A stretch of 64,000 nt of DNA from Parvibaculum sedimenti (GCF_009184905.1 NZ_WESC01000012.1:1-64000); one strand, 5' to 3'; shown: positions 1 through 10,846, numbered from the stretch's first letter. Numbers and translations are program-made. The notes: generated by a model not told the origin, from the letters alone.

Positions 1-59
1 CGGACACAAGCAAAGCCAGATCAAAGATCTGCTCCCTTGGAATTATCCAGTCAAGGTGT

Positions 60-420
60 GAACGAAACATCGCTTACCGTGACAGTATCTCTGACGGTAC
101 ATTTCGCCTCTCTGTGGAGGCACCTCCACGCCACTGACCGATGCAGCCAAATCCAAACGGGTGGCACTACTGGCGAATCCAGTACCGCTGTCGTGGGATT
201 CGAAAACTCTTGCATTGGGGGCTATCCCGATGTGTCGCGCGCCAAGGCGCGCGATGCTGCCCGCTGCATCGTCGTCAAAGGGGAAGAGACCCTGCCTATC
301 TCAGAAAGTTGGAAAAGCTCACAGAGGCAACGTCCTCGGAGAACACATTTCGGATCATAGCCAAGGAGTGGGCGGCGAAGCAGGAGCGCGAAGGACAAGC
401 TGCCATCTTGCCCGTCTTGA
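60..420 (+). pseudogene. Decayed tyrosine recombinase (integrase), N-terminal fragment
   Basis: Three reading frames joined by frameshifts together spell the arm-binding N-terminus of a P4-type integrase. One frame gives YRDSISDGTFRLSVEA and, after a stop near 135, NPNGWHYWRIQYRCRGIRKL. A second gives GYPDVSRAKARDAARC (about 220-270). The first resumes with LEKLTEATSSENTFRIIAKE (about 310-375). These match the usual order of that domain: DGxxLxLxV, then NGxKYWRxxYRxxGKxxxLxxG, then YPDVSLAxARxxR, then TFxxIAxEW. The catalytic domain is absent. The gene is clearly dead and probably marks the left edge of an acquired island that continues to about 23.9 kb. No tRNA or attachment repeat was recognised beside it. 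The call rests on motif memory, not on a search. Confidence 0.7.
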
Positions 421-497
421 AGATTGTGCCGTCTCGTCCTTCGCGCTCCGGCGGCGCAGTTCGGAACCGCCCTGAAGCCCCATTTGCATTTCACAAG

Positions 498-689
498 TCA
501 TCGACCAACATGAATGCCGCTCAGCGAATCCAGAACCCCGAAGACTTGCAATAGCCAGATCACGACGACAATGACGACGACCGCGTTCAAGATACTTTTT
601 ATTTTTCCGTCCATCGGTATGTAAGTATTGACGAGCCAAAGCAGCACGCCAACCACGATCAGTACAACGACGAGGTTGATCAGAGGCAT
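498..689 (-). CDS. Thivi_2564 family small membrane protein
   Basis: A 63-residue protein with two hydrophobic helices (about residues 3-22 and 34-54) separated by the polar turn NTYIPMDGKIKS. The layout, including the YIPMD.KIK..LN block, matches the Thivi_2564 family of small inner-membrane proteins, whose function is unknown. A good ribosome site (AACAGGAGA) lies just upstream of the ATG. Its neighbour on the same strand, the RcnB-like gene, has a nearly identical AACAGGAGA leader. The gene sits in a group of tiny envelope genes typical of general-stress regulons, but no copy of the island's shared 15-bp box was found upstream of it. Confidence 0.8.
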   Translation of the reverse strand: MPLINLVVVLIVVGVLLWLVNTYIPMDGKIKSILNAVVVIVVVIWLLQVFGVLDSLSGIHVGR

Positions 690-827
690 TGAGATTCTCC
701 TGTTGGATATCAGTGAGAGGAAGGGCGTTGTTGTAGTTCACGCCATACTCCTCATTGCCGGTCGGGACATGAACCCGGACAGCCATCCAAGGCGGTCCGG
801 GTTCAAACGTCGAGGTCATTCAGGGAT

Positions 828-1676
828 TCAATAAAATATTCCGTAGACTACCTGCAGAATCTCGCCGGAGTCCGTATCGATCAGCAGCGCGTCGTTGCCG
901 TACCGGACCCATTCGCAACCATATGGCGGGATCGCAAGACCGAACATCCAGTAATCCGCGATCCAGTAATTCCGTGCCCAGAAGAATGCAGGCAGAAATT
1001 CACCGAATAGCCAGCGGCGCTCATACCAGCCCCGCGGGCGCTGATATTGACCCCAGTGATAACGACGCTCCGCCTGGTAGTTGTGATGGTAATCGCGCGG
1101 GTCGAACTGGCGCGGGCGCTTGTTCCAGTTGGTCGGACGACGACCGGGCGTGTAATCGCGCGGCCCGCTATAACGCTCCGTCCGGACGTTGTCCTGCCCC
1201 TGAGGTTTGCGCTGACGCTCGCCGGCGTCTTGACCTTGAGGACGATGGTCCTGTTGGCCGCCTTGCCACTGGCCACCGATCGGCTTCTGTTGAACCCGCG
1301 GCTGTGGCGGCTGGTTACCGGGCGTCGTTGGTTTAGCGCGCTCCTCCTGCTGCTGCATACCCTGCGGTTGGACACCCGTTGGCTTCTGTTTTACGCCCTG
1401 CGGTGCGCCGCCTTGCTGCTGGCCACCGGGCTGCCCCTGCTGCGGGTGATCCTGGCGTTTTACGCCGGCAGGCTTCTGTTGCCCACGCTCCTGTTGTCCG
1501 CCCGGCTTCCGTTCGCCAGGCTTTCCTTGCTCGTTGCCTTGCGGTTGTTCACCTTGTTGTTTGTGCTTTTTGGCGCTGTCGTCCTCGTTGCCCGGCTGGT
1601 TGTCAGGCGGTGCCGCATGTGCGGGCATCCCGGCAAGAAGCACGAGAGAAAGCGTTGGAATAAAGAGCCGTTTCAT
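828..1676 (-). CDS. RcnB-like periplasmic protein with long Q/G-rich linker
   Basis: A 282-residue secreted protein. Residues 1-21 form a signal peptide ending at AHA. Residues about 25-165 are low-complexity, rich in Gln, Gly, Pro and Lys. The C-terminal about 110 residues contain the RcnB-type pattern of YHWGQYQRPRGW, then W.R.G..LP..FWARNYWI.DY, then LPPYG.EWVRYGNDALLID, then a G..LQVVYGIFY ending. RcnB of E. coli is a periplasmic factor in nickel/cobalt homeostasis, but most members have no known role, so a metal link here is only inference. The start is supported by AGGAGAT eight bases before the ATG. The linker is unusually long for the family and probably disordered. Confidence 0.75.
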   Translation of the reverse strand: MKRLFIPTLSLVLLAGMPAHAAPPDNQPGNEDDSAKKHKQQGEQPQGNEQGKPGERKPGGQQERGQQKPAGVKRQDHPQQGQPGGQQQGGAPQGVKQKPTGVQPQGMQQQEERAKPTTPGNQPPQPRVQQKPIGGQWQGGQQDHRPQGQDAGERQRKPQGQDNVRTERYSGPRDYTPGRRPTNWNKRPRQFDPRDYHHNYQAERRYHWGQYQRPRGWYERRWLFGEFLPAFFWARNYWIADYWMFGLAIPPYGCEWVRYGNDALLIDTDSGEILQVVYGIFY

Positions 1677-1821
1677 CGCAGATCTCCTGTTAGATCATTG
1701 TGTCATTAGAGAGATTCCGCAGCGTCTCAATGCGGCTTGATCGCTTGATATCAATGTTGTCGCGGTCTTCAGTTCGGACGCACTTAACGATCGTGGCGGC
1801 AGATTGGATCCGGCTTGGCAG

Positions 1822-4800
1822 TCAGTTCAGAGCGAGCGTCGCCACGCCAGCATAAGATTGAGCCCCGCTCCCGGCTCGATATATCGACAGGCTGTGTATT
1901 GCCTCATCCAATGGAAGCCGGACCCGGCCTTCGACACAGTCAATTTCAAAACCATCCAGAACAGCATGTGAAATGCCGACATCGTCCGATGGTAAGATCT
2001 CCACGTGCACGTCGTAACTTGTCGACCCCATCTTCACGGTCGCCTCGAAGCCCGGCCAGTCCGCCGGAATGCAGGGATCGATAACAAGAAGTCGGCCCTC
2101 GCGGCGAATGCCCAAAATCCCCTCGACGCCGGCGCGATACATCCAGCCGGCGGCGCCCGTGTACCAGGTCCATCCTCCGCGTCCAGTATAAGGCGCGACG
2201 GAGTAGACGTCGGCAGCGACGACATAGGGCTCGACTTTATAGCGTTCGACCTCCCCGGCTGTTCGCGTGTGGTTGATAGGGTTGACCAGCCTGAAAAGAT
2301 CGACTGCCTTCTCGCTCTCTCGGAGCCTTGCAAAGGCAAGGATTGCCCACATGGCGGCGTGGCTATATTGCCCGCCATTTTCACGCAGGCCCGGCGGATA
2401 ACCCTTGATATAGCCGGGATCGCGCGGCGTCTTATCGAATGGCGGCGAGAACAACAGAGCAATGCCCTCATCACGTCGAACAAGAAGCCTATCCAGCGAC
2501 GCCATAGCAATCTCGGCTCTTGCCGGATCGGCAGCGCCCGACAACACTGACCAGGACTGAGCAATGGAATCGATCCGGCACTCGTCGCTCGTTTTTGCGC
2601 CGAGCCAGGTTCCATCATCGTAAGTTGCACGACGATACCATTCGCCATCCCACGCCTCACGTTCGAGCGCGGCGCGAACCACGATCGCATGAGCGCGCCA
2701 TCGTTGAGCACGAGATGCATCACGACCGTCGGCCAGCGGCGCGAAGAGCTCGATGGTCCGCAGCAGCAACCAGCCAAGCCACACACTTTCGCCTTTGCCA
2801 CCTTCGCCGACACGGTTCATGCCGTCGTTCCAGTCGCCGGTGCCGATCAGGGGCAGGCCGTGCTCGCCGGTAAGTTCGAGACACTGATCAAGGCCACGCG
2901 CGCAGTGTTCGAACAATGTGCCCCGCTCATCCGCCATCATCGGCTGAAAGAAGGAATCGTGTTCACCAGCAGGCAGAGGCGGGCCCTCGATAAACGGTAC
3001 AATCTCGTCCAGAACCGTAACGTCATCCGAGCCTGCGATATATGTCGCGGTCGCAAATGCGAGCCACACCCGATCATCCGAGATACGCGTTCGCACGCCC
3101 TGCCCCGAGTGCGAAAGCCACCAATGCTGGACATCTCCTTCCACAAACTGCCGGGCAGCAGCGCGCAGGAGATGACGTCGTGTTTCCTCGGGCTGTGCAA
3201 CCATCAATGCCATGCCATCTTGAAGCTGATCGCGAAAGCCGTAAGCGCCGCTTGCCTGATAGAAGGCCGAACGTGCCCAGATGCGGCAAGCAAGCGTCTG
3301 ATAGAGCAGCCAACCATTCAGCATGATGTCCATAGCGCGATCGGGCGTCTTGACCTGAACCGCTTCGAGCACCGCCTTCCACTGGCCTGTGACCTCGTCG
3401 AAAACGGAGTCGAGATCGCTATCGCGATAACGCGCGATCAGTGCACGGACCTCATCGACGGACCCGCATTGTCCAACGAAGGAGACGACTTCGATCATCT
3501 CGCCAGCGTCAAGTTCCACAACGCATTGCAAGGCCGCGCAGGGATCGAGCCCGGCACCGGTTGCTCCAGACAAAGGCAACTTCCCAACCAGTGCCGCCGG
3601 AGCCGCAAGTGTCCCTTTGCGACCAAGAAATTCGGTGCGGTCGCCTGTCCACGCCGTCTGGCGTCCGCCCAGATCGACGAAGGCAACGCGACCGGGAAAA
3701 GCGAGACTCCACGGATTGCGCACCAGCATCGCCCCCGTTTCATCGTCGATCTCCGTCCCGATGAATGGACCTGATGCCCCACGGGACGTTCCAAGCACCA
3801 GATCCGCGTAGGCGGTGACCGATAGCCGACGCCTCCGCCCCGATAGGTTCCGAAGCGTCAGGCGTGAAATCTTGATCGGATCGGCAATCGGAACATATTG
3901 AAGCAACTCCAGCGCGACGCCTTTTGCCTGATGTTCAAAACGGCTATAGCCATAACCATGCCGGGCAACATAGGTTCCACCATCCCTGATCGGTTGCGCG
4001 GTTACGCTCCAGAGATCGAAGGTCTCCTCGTCGCGAACGTAAATCACCTCGCCTGTCGGGTCTCCGACCGGATCGTTAGACCACGGCGTAATCTGGTTCT
4101 CACGACTGTTCTCGGCCCACGTATAGCCGCTTCCTTCCGCCGAAGCCTGAAAGCCGAAGCCGGGATTTGCGATCACGTTGATCCACGGCGCAGGCGTCGT
4201 TTCGTCCGCATTGAGGATGGTCACATATTCCCGACCGTCATTGTCAAAGCCCCCAAATCCATTGAAGAACTCAAGACCATCCATCGGCGCTGATGGCTTC
4301 GGCGCCGATATTGTACGCCTTGTTCTGTGATGGGCCGGCAACACGATCGAAGGGCGCAGCAACCGCGAAAGCTGATCAGCGACTGGGCCGCGGCGGGCGA
4401 TCAGCGACACGCGGGCGGCCGACAGAAGCAAGGCGCGGGTCTCGACACTCATCATGTCTGCGCGAAGCGCGTAGACGGAACCACGCGTTTGTTCCCCGCC
4501 AAGCCGCGGCCGCATCTGGCTACTGCGCACGGCGGCCTCGATCACCAACTGCAGATCCTGGGTATAGGATGAGGCGTGCTCGTTGACGATGACCAGATCG
4601 ACATCAAGACGCTTCATGCGCCAATACTCATGCGCACGTAGAAGCTGGCGCACCTGCGCGATATCCTCGATATCGTCAATGCGCAGGAGCACGATTGGCA
4701 AGTCCCCGGAAATCGAGTGCCGCCAAAGACCAGACTGTGAGCCGGCACCGCGGGCAATCGCATCCGATGATGCCCTGAAGCGTGGGTCCGCATAGAGGAT

Positions 4801-7800
4801 CGGCGCAGCCAGGCGCTGAAAATCCGCAGCCTCCCCTGGCTCGATATCAAGATGGCGAAGCTGAACCTGGGCCTGAGTCCAGGCGAGAGTTTTTGCTCGG
4901 TCGAATGCGCTTCGATCGTTATGCTTGTCGATCAAGACAAGGAGCTCCTCCCGCGTCGACGCAATGACGGTCCAGAAAGCGACGCGGGCGACCTTGCCCG
5001 GCGGGATCTTGATAGACTGTCGCAGTGAGAATATCGGATCGAGAACAGTCCCAACCGTATTTGAGAGCGGTTGGCTGTCCGCGATCGCAGAAGCCGTCGC
5101 GACTGTATGGCTCCGTCCAAGGAAGCGGGCACGATCGGTCTCGTATTGCGGATCGGCGAAGATCTCACCTTCGACCACAGCGAAATGCGCAGCCCACACT
5201 CGCGGCTCATCGTGAGAGCGCGGGCGGCGCGTCGCAATGAGCGCGGCGTAATCGGCAAGATATTCGGTTTGAACGAACATCTTGGAGAAGGCCGGATGCG
5301 CATTGTCGGCTGCGGGTGACGTCAAAACCACCTCGGCATAGGATGTCAACTCGATCTCGCGCGTCCGGCGGCCGCTGTTCGCCAGCGATAGGCGACGAAC
5401 CTCGCCGTCATCTTCGCCCGAGACGATAACGTCCATAGTGGTCGTCAATGTCCCGTCGCGGCGGATGAACTCGGCGTAGTCCTCCCCGAAGACGACCTCT
5501 TCGTGGTCAGCCTCAATTCCGAGCGGTTGCGCTCCGGCAGACCAGACATTTCCGCTCTGCATATCCCGCAAAAAGATAAATGATCCCCAGTCGTCGCGCG
5601 TGGCGTCCTCTCGCCACCGCGTCACCGCAATATCGCGCCACCGGCTATAGCCGGCCCCTGCCGCAGTCAGCAGCACTGCGTAGCAACCGTTCGACAGCAA
5701 ATGCGTAACCGGGGCGTCGAGTGTCGACGCCGAAAGGCGACGCGCGGTCGGAGCACCAGTCCTGACTTCGGTGGGAGAGACCTTGACCTCTTCGGCGCGG
5801 GGATGTGCAACCGCAATGTGCCGCGGCATTCGCTCCTGAAGCAACAGCTCGCTTGCCTGAATCATCGGTTCCCGATGGAACCGGGCCCGCATAAGACCGT
5901 TCTGGAGGGTATTCGCGATGGCAACTATAGTCATACCCTGATGATGGGCCATGAAGTTGTAGACGATTGCGACATCCTCATTGTCCGGAAGTCGCGAGTG
6001 AGTGAAATCGAGAGCTTCATAGAAGCCATAGCGACCGCGCGCGCCCAACCTCGCGAGGTGAATATAGTTTTTTCTTGCGCCGTGAGGATCTGCCATGGCG
6101 GCGAGACCTGTTGCATAGGGCGCAACCACGACATTCTCGGAGAGACCACGCTTGAGGCCGAGACCGGGAACGCCGAAGTTCGAATACTGGTACGTGAATT
6201 CAATGTCGCGGGCATTGAAGGCGGATTCCGAGATGCCCCATGGAATACCTAGCGACGCGCCATAAGCCTGCTGCCGCGCCACCACCAGACGATTGGTTTG
6301 TTCAAGTATGCTGCCAGCCGGCGCACGCATTACAAGCGACGGCATCAGATATTCGAACATCGATCCGGACCAGGAGATCAGAGCTGATGCGCTCCCGACC
6401 GGGGTCGCCGCTCGCCCGAGGTGAAACCAATGCCGAGTGGGAACATCACCCTTCGCTATGGCAAACAGGCTTGCGAGCCGCGATTCCGAGGCGAGAAGAT
6501 CATAGCAGCTTGAGTCGAGGCTGTTCTCGGCAAGGGAATAGCCGATAGACAATAGCTGCCGCTCGGGATCGAGGAGAAACCCGAAGTCCATCGCGAGCGC
6601 CATCTCGCGCGCCGTTCTGGCGAGCGCATCCAGCCGGCCCCTCAGGATGTGCGGCGATTCCGTGATTTGAAGCCGGTCCCGGCCACTTTCATACACGGCT
6701 TTTCCCAACACCCCGATCCAGAAGCTCAGCTCCGATGAGCTCGCCTTTGCAGATGCAGGCTGAAGATCGGGGGCTACCTTGGCGGCTTTCTCAACGAGTT
6801 GCTTCAGCTCTGGCAGTATCGTCTCGAGTGTCTGCGTCCCGCTCAACTTCGTGCTGATCTCTTTAAGAATAGCAGGGAACAGGCTCTGCCCCTTCCCGCT
6901 CTCTACGCCCTCGGCATCAAGCGCCTCAAGTAAAAGCCGGAGATTGTCCTTCATCCCAGACCGCGCATCCGGAACGACAGAGGAATGAGTCCATTCTTCG
7001 CAGAAATTGGCGAGCACGATCAGGTGCCCAGCCAGATTCCCACTGTCTACGGATGAAACATAAGCTGGATCGAGCGCACGCAGATCCATCGTCCCGTACC
7101 AGTTGAAGAAGTGGCCCTTGAATCGCGGCAGCTTCTGCATGGTGCCGAGGGTCGCCTCCAGACGCTCGACTGTCTCCACTATGCCCGCCCAACCGAAATC
7201 ATGCGCGGCGACAGTCGAGAGCAAATAGAGGCCCATATTGGTTGGCGAGGTCCGATGCGCGATGATCGGCTTCGGCACTTCCTGAAAATTGTCCGGTGGC
7301 AACATGTTGTCGTCTGGCGTCACGAAGGTCTCGAAGTAGCGCCAGGTACGACGCGCAATGAGGCGCAAATCGCGTGCCTCCGGTCCCGAAGCCACAAGCC
7401 GGCTTTTAGCGGCCGCCGGCTGGCTAATTCTCAAGGCCAACGCAGGCGCCGCCAGCCACAGCAATGCAAATGGCAACGCTATTGGCCAGGATGACGGCTC
7501 GAAGACGATAGCGGCGCCAGCGAGAAGAAGTCCCAGCACAGTCCCGCCGGCCATTCCTCGATAATAGCCGCCAAGATCCAAGGGAGCCTTCCCTGTCGCT
7601 TCAGCCGCAGTCGTCCATTCGAGAAGATGGCGATGCGTCACAAAGAGCCGCGCCAATGTCCTTGCAGAGGCATCGATCATTCGTGTCGACTGATCGACAA
7701 CGAACGCAACCAACAAACCGGACTGCTTTGCAGCGAGGCTCAAATCACTCGCCAGAATCCTCAAGTGATTGCGGGGACGGCTACCCGCGCGTTGTGGTAG

Positions 7801-10386
7801 CGCGGAGACAAAACTCGGGAGGAATGTCGGGATAGCGATAGCAGCAAGGATCAGCAACACGCCTACCGGCGCCGAGGGCATAGGGAGAATCCAACAGACC
7901 AGGAAGGCCAGCAACGTGGCAGGTGCCATTAGCGATCGGACAAGATTGTCCAGCATCTTCCAGTGGCCGACTCTCGGAACCGCCTGACCTCCGGCCGGCC
8001 TCCCGAATATCCAGGGAATGAGCTGCCAGTCGCCGCGCGTCCAGCGATGCTGGCGTTTGGCGGCGACATCATAGCGAGATGGAAATTCCTCAACGACCTC
8101 GACGTCGGAGGCAAGACCCGCTCGCGCAAAAATGCCTTCGAAAAGATCATGGCTGAGCAGAGCGTTCTCGGGCACCCGGCCGGCCATGGCGGCCTCGAAC
8201 GCATCGACGTCGTAAATGCCTTTGCCCGTATAAGACCCCTCTCCAAACATATCCTGATAGACGTCGGATACAGCCGCCGCATAAGGGTCCATGCCGCCAG
8301 GCCCGGAAAATATCCTCTGATAGGCCGAAGCTTCCCGTCCTATCGGCAGCGACGGCGTCACGCGCGGCTGAAGAATGCCATAGCCTTCGACGACACGTTG
8401 CTCGGCGGCGCTGAATTTCGGTCGGTTGAGCGGATGCGCCATCTTGCCGATCAGCCGGAGTGCGGCATCTCTCGGCAGCCGCGTATCCGCATCAAGCGTA
8501 ATGACATATCGCACGCCGGCGGGCGCGTGCGGCGGGTGCCCGCCAACGGACATGAAGGTCGTATCGGTGGCGCCGCGCAATAGCCTGTTGAGCTCATGCA
8601 ACTTGCCTCTTTTGCGCTCCCACCCCATCCACTTATTCTCGCCGGGATTGAAGACGCGGTGTCGATGCAGCAGAAGGAAGCGGTCGCCGCTGGGGCCCGG
8701 TCCATGACGGCGATTCAATTGGTCGATTGCGTCGGCGGCGACGGCAAGCAGATGTGCGTCGCTTTCCACGACCTCCATATCGGCGTCCAAGCCATCCGAC
8801 AAAAGGGCGAACGAGAGATCGCCGCCAGCACCGGAAAGATGGTGCACCTCAAGCCGTTCGATCTGCTCCAGAAGATCGGCTTCGCTGGTCAGAAGCGTCG
8901 GAACGACGACGAGGGTTCGCAGCGACGACGGCACGCCACCTTTGAGTTCGAGACCTGGTAGAACTACCGCGCCGAAATTCCAGGTAATCATACGGTTGAC
9001 GATCGCCGTCGCCGCCGCCATTGCGGGAAGAATGGCAACCAGTCCGAACAACGCGAGCCGCGTGCCGATGAGGCCGGTGGATGAGAGCGCCCACAGACCG
9101 GAAAGCAGCAAGACGGTTGTGGTAAGTAGAATCGCGCCTACGTAGCCGCCTATACCCAGATGGATGTTGAAGCGGTTGATCCGCAATCGAGTCGAAGGTT
9201 TGAAGTTCATCGCCCGCTCGAGCGCTCGCCGGCCTCCGCCAATCAAGTGGTAGCCGGGATCACCAAGACGCGCTGCCTCTGTATGATCTTCAACATTGGC
9301 AGCAGCAATACGCGAAGAACGTAGCGCATGGTCAGCTATTTCGAGCTCCGGCGAGGATGCGCCACGTGCCAGCTCTTCGATCGCACTGCGATAAAGATTG
9401 CGCGTTGGAAAATCCATCGCAGAAAAGTTGCTCGCCGCACGCAGCCGCTCATCAACAAGACTCACGCTTTCAAAGAGGTCGGCCCAGTCGATATCCGAGA
9501 TCAACCGCATGCTGGTGATGATATTGCGGACGGAGAGATTGGACGCGCCTTGCCTCAATTGCTCCTGCTGCACCACACCGTCAATTTCGCTTCCCTGCAA
9601 TTGAAGCCGCTCCTCCAGCCAGCCGAGCGCCGGCGTCGTTATCGGATCCTGATCTCTCAATCGCTTTGCAAGTTGTGCAGCGAAGGCTTCCGACAAGGGG
9701 CCGCTGGGACGCGTAGCCAAATCAGCCTCGAGCGCGGATCGTCCGTGGCCGGCCGCGAGCAGCCGGCCTGCCAAGGCATCAGCATCGGCACGCGCTGCCC
9801 TTCCGGCCGACATCTGGTCGGACAATCGCCGCAGATTCTCGATGAGGACAATCCGAAGCGTAATCGCAACCGCCCATAATTCGCCGATCGTGAGGGGTTG
9901 CACTCGCTGATAGGCGCCAATGAAACGACGCAGTGTTTCGGGATCAAAGTGGCTATCGGTATGGGCAACATAGGCCCAAGCGATGCCCAAAACCCGCGGA
10001 TATCCGGCGAATGGACCTTCGGTCAGCTTCGGCAGCTGGCGATAATATCCATCCGGAAGGTCATCGCGAATTTCGCAAATCTGTTCTTCGACGACGTGAT
10101 AATTGTCGAGCAGCCACTCTGCTGCAGGAACCACTCCCCGGCCACTCTCCAGCTCGGCGGCACTCGCGCGATAGACGGCGAGCAACACGGCGGCATTATC
10201 ATCAAGGCGGGTACTCAATGGCAAAACGGCGGGCGCTCGAGCACCTATCGGCTGGGCAGCTGCCAGACTTTCGGCATGCTGCTCTAGCCGTTCAACACCG
10301 AAAAGCTCTTCCCGCACCGGCGCCGGGTCGCTCCAGAGCGGTGTCGAACGATGAAATCTACGCACATAACTCAGGATAGAACTCAT
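1822..10386 (-). CDS. ndvB: Cyclic beta-1,2-glucan synthase (GT84/GH94)
   Basis: A giant inner-membrane enzyme of about 2854 residues that builds periplasmic cyclic beta-1,2-glucans from UDP-glucose. These glucans act in osmoadaptation and in host interaction in rhizobia, Agrobacterium (ChvB) and Brucella (Cgs). The length fits the family (about 2830-2870). The N-terminal half has several membrane segments around a glycosyltransferase core with VITLDADTRLP and RQHRWTRGDWQ, the DxD and QxxRW-type motifs. The C-terminal part is GH94 phosphorylase-like (GTGDWNDGMN, AWDGEWYRRA) and sets ring size. I chose the ATG at 10386, giving MSSILSYVRRF, because GGAAAGG lies just before it; ATG 10455 is a weaker alternative. 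The exporter gene ndvA/chvA is not in the window. Confidence 0.93.
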   Translation of the reverse strand: MSSILSYVRRFHRSTPLWSDPAPVREELFGVERLEQHAESLAAAQPIGARAPAVLPLSTRLDDNAAVLLAVYRASAAELESGRGVVPAAEWLLDNYHVVEEQICEIRDDLPDGYYRQLPKLTEGPFAGYPRVLGIAWAYVAHTDSHFDPETLRRFIGAYQRVQPLTIGELWAVAITLRIVLIENLRRLSDQMSAGRAARADADALAGRLLAAGHGRSALEADLATRPSGPLSEAFAAQLAKRLRDQDPITTPALGWLEERLQLQGSEIDGVVQQEQLRQGASNLSVRNIITSMRLISDIDWADLFESVSLVDERLRAASNFSAMDFPTRNLYRSAIEELARGASSPELEIADHALRSSRIAAANVEDHTEAARLGDPGYHLIGGGRRALERAMNFKPSTRLRINRFNIHLGIGGYVGAILLTTTVLLLSGLWALSSTGLIGTRLALFGLVAILPAMAAATAIVNRMITWNFGAVVLPGLELKGGVPSSLRTLVVVPTLLTSEADLLEQIERLEVHHLSGAGGDLSFALLSDGLDADMEVVESDAHLLAVAADAIDQLNRRHGPGPSGDRFLLLHRHRVFNPGENKWMGWERKRGKLHELNRLLRGATDTTFMSVGGHPPHAPAGVRYVITLDADTRLPRDAALRLIGKMAHPLNRPKFSAAEQRVVEGYGILQPRVTPSLPIGREASAYQRIFSGPGGMDPYAAAVSDVYQDMFGEGSYTGKGIYDVDAFEAAMAGRVPENALLSHDLFEGIFARAGLASDVEVVEEFPSRYDVAAKRQHRWTRGDWQLIPWIFGRPAGGQAVPRVGHWKMLDNLVRSLMAPATLLAFLVCWILPMPSAPVGVLLILAAIAIPTFLPSFVSALPQRAGSRPRNHLRILASDLSLAAKQSGLLVAFVVDQSTRMIDASARTLARLFVTHRHLLEWTTAAEATGKAPLDLGGYYRGMAGGTVLGLLLAGAAIVFEPSSWPIALPFALLWLAAPALALRISQPAAAKSRLVASGPEARDLRLIARRTWRYFETFVTPDDNMLPPDNFQEVPKPIIAHRTSPTNMGLYLLSTVAAHDFGWAGIVETVERLEATLGTMQKLPRFKGHFFNWYGTMDLRALDPAYVSSVDSGNLAGHLIVLANFCEEWTHSSVVPDARSGMKDNLRLLLEALDAEGVESGKGQSLFPAILKEISTKLSGTQTLETILPELKQLVEKAAKVAPDLQPASAKASSSELSFWIGVLGKAVYESGRDRLQITESPHILRGRLDALARTAREMALAMDFGFLLDPERQLLSIGYSLAENSLDSSCYDLLASESRLASLFAIAKGDVPTRHWFHLGRAATPVGSASALISWSGSMFEYLMPSLVMRAPAGSILEQTNRLVVARQQAYGASLGIPWGISESAFNARDIEFTYQYSNFGVPGLGLKRGLSENVVVAPYATGLAAMADPHGARKNYIHLARLGARGRYGFYEALDFTHSRLPDNEDVAIVYNFMAHHQGMTIVAIANTLQNGLMRARFHREPMIQASELLLQERMPRHIAVAHPRAEEVKVSPTEVRTGAPTARRLSASTLDAPVTHLLSNGCYAVLLTAAGAGYSRWRDIAVTRWREDATRDDWGSFIFLRDMQSGNVWSAGAQPLGIEADHEEVVFGEDYAEFIRRDGTLTTTMDVIVSGEDDGEVRRLSLANSGRRTREIELTSYAEVVLTSPAADNAHPAFSKMFVQTEYLADYAALIATRRPRSHDEPRVWAAHFAVVEGEIFADPQYETDRARFLGRSHTVATASAIADSQPLSNTVGTVLDPIFSLRQSIKIPPGKVARVAFWTVIASTREELLVLIDKHNDRSAFDRAKTLAWTQAQVQLRHLDIEPGEAADFQRLAAPILYADPRFRASSDAIARGAGSQSGLWRHSISGDLPIVLLRIDDIEDIAQVRQLLRAHEYWRMKRLDVDLVIVNEHASSYTQDLQLVIEAAVRSSQMRPRLGGEQTRGSVYALRADMMSVETRALLLSAARVSLIARRGPVADQLSRLLRPSIVLPAHHRTRRTISAPKPSAPMDGLEFFNGFGGFDNDGREYVTILNADETTPAPWINVIANPGFGFQASAEGSGYTWAENSRENQITPWSNDPVGDPTGEVIYVRDEETFDLWSVTAQPIRDGGTYVARHGYGYSRFEHQAKGVALELLQYVPIADPIKISRLTLRNLSGRRRRLSVTAYADLVLGTSRGASGPFIGTEIDDETGAMLVRNPWSLAFPGRVAFVDLGGRQTAWTGDRTEFLGRKGTLAAPAALVGKLPLSGATGAGLDPCAALQCVVELDAGEMIEVVSFVGQCGSVDEVRALIARYRDSDLDSVFDEVTGQWKAVLEAVQVKTPDRAMDIMLNGWLLYQTLACRIWARSAFYQASGAYGFRDQLQDGMALMVAQPEETRRHLLRAAARQFVEGDVQHWWLSHSGQGVRTRISDDRVWLAFATATYIAGSDDVTVLDEIVPFIEGPPLPAGEHDSFFQPMMADERGTLFEHCARGLDQCLELTGEHGLPLIGTGDWNDGMNRVGEGGKGESVWLGWLLLRTIELFAPLADGRDASRAQRWRAHAIVVRAALEREAWDGEWYRRATYDDGTWLGAKTSDECRIDSIAQSWSVLSGAADPARAEIAMASLDRLLVRRDEGIALLFSPPFDKTPRDPGYIKGYPPGLRENGGQYSHAAMWAILAFARLRESEKAVDLFRLVNPINHTRTAGEVERYKVEPYVVAADVYSVAPYTGRGGWTWYTGAAGWMYRAGVEGILGIRREGRLLVIDPCIPADWPGFEATVKMGSTSYDVHVEILPSDDVGISHAVLDGFEIDCVEGRVRLPLDEAIHSLSIYRAGSGAQSYAGVATLALN

Positions 10387-10669
10387 ATATGCCTTTCCGG
10401 CCAAGGTAGGATCGAGACGGGCGTTAGCTGATTTCTTTCCCGCGAAAATTTCCATTCGCACGATTTGAGCGCTGAAGCAGACGCAGACGCCGGTTTTAAA
10501 GCGCTGTTCCGAAAGCCGCGCTAATAGTCACGACTTGATACGACGAATACGAAATTCATGGATGCATCGTCTCACGTGACGAGTCGTTCATCTAAGAGGT
10601 TTACGGATCAACAGATAGGCCGTTCAACTCGTCCGCCCTGAAATAAGTCCGCTGACGCCGTATGTGGAT

Positions 10670-10846
10670 TCAGTGCGCATACGTACCCCGCTCGTTACGA
10701 TCGTCACCACGATGATCACGATCTCCGCCGCGATCATCGTGGTAACCACCGTCATCGCCAGGACGCCCGTCATGGCCGTGACGGAAGCAGCCCGATAGCG
10801 CCAAAAGCGCCAATGTTCCGCAAACCACAGTTGAAATTTTTCTCAT
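10670..10846 (-). CDS. Small lipoprotein with Asp/His/Arg/Gly-rich tail
   Basis: A 58-residue protein. Its signal sequence MRKISTVVCGTLALLALSGC ends in the lipobox LSGC, and the mature part after the Cys is almost only His, Asp, Arg and Gly (GHDGRPGDDGGYHDDRGGDR). The ATG at 10846 follows a very strong CGGAGGAAAA ribosome site; a longer frame to 10894 lacks such support. The tail could bind metal, but this is speculation. A copy of the shared 15-bp box lies at 11008-11022, pointing towards this gene. Confidence 0.75.
   Translation of the reverse strand: MRKISTVVCGTLALLALSGCFRHGHDGRPGDDGGYHDDRGGDRDHRGDDRNERGTYAH

Noticed and set aside
1-60. tRNA or attachment site beside the integrase remnant
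   Set aside because: No cloverleaf, CCA end or TTCGA loop could be formed from the available bases; an attachment site may lie left of the window.
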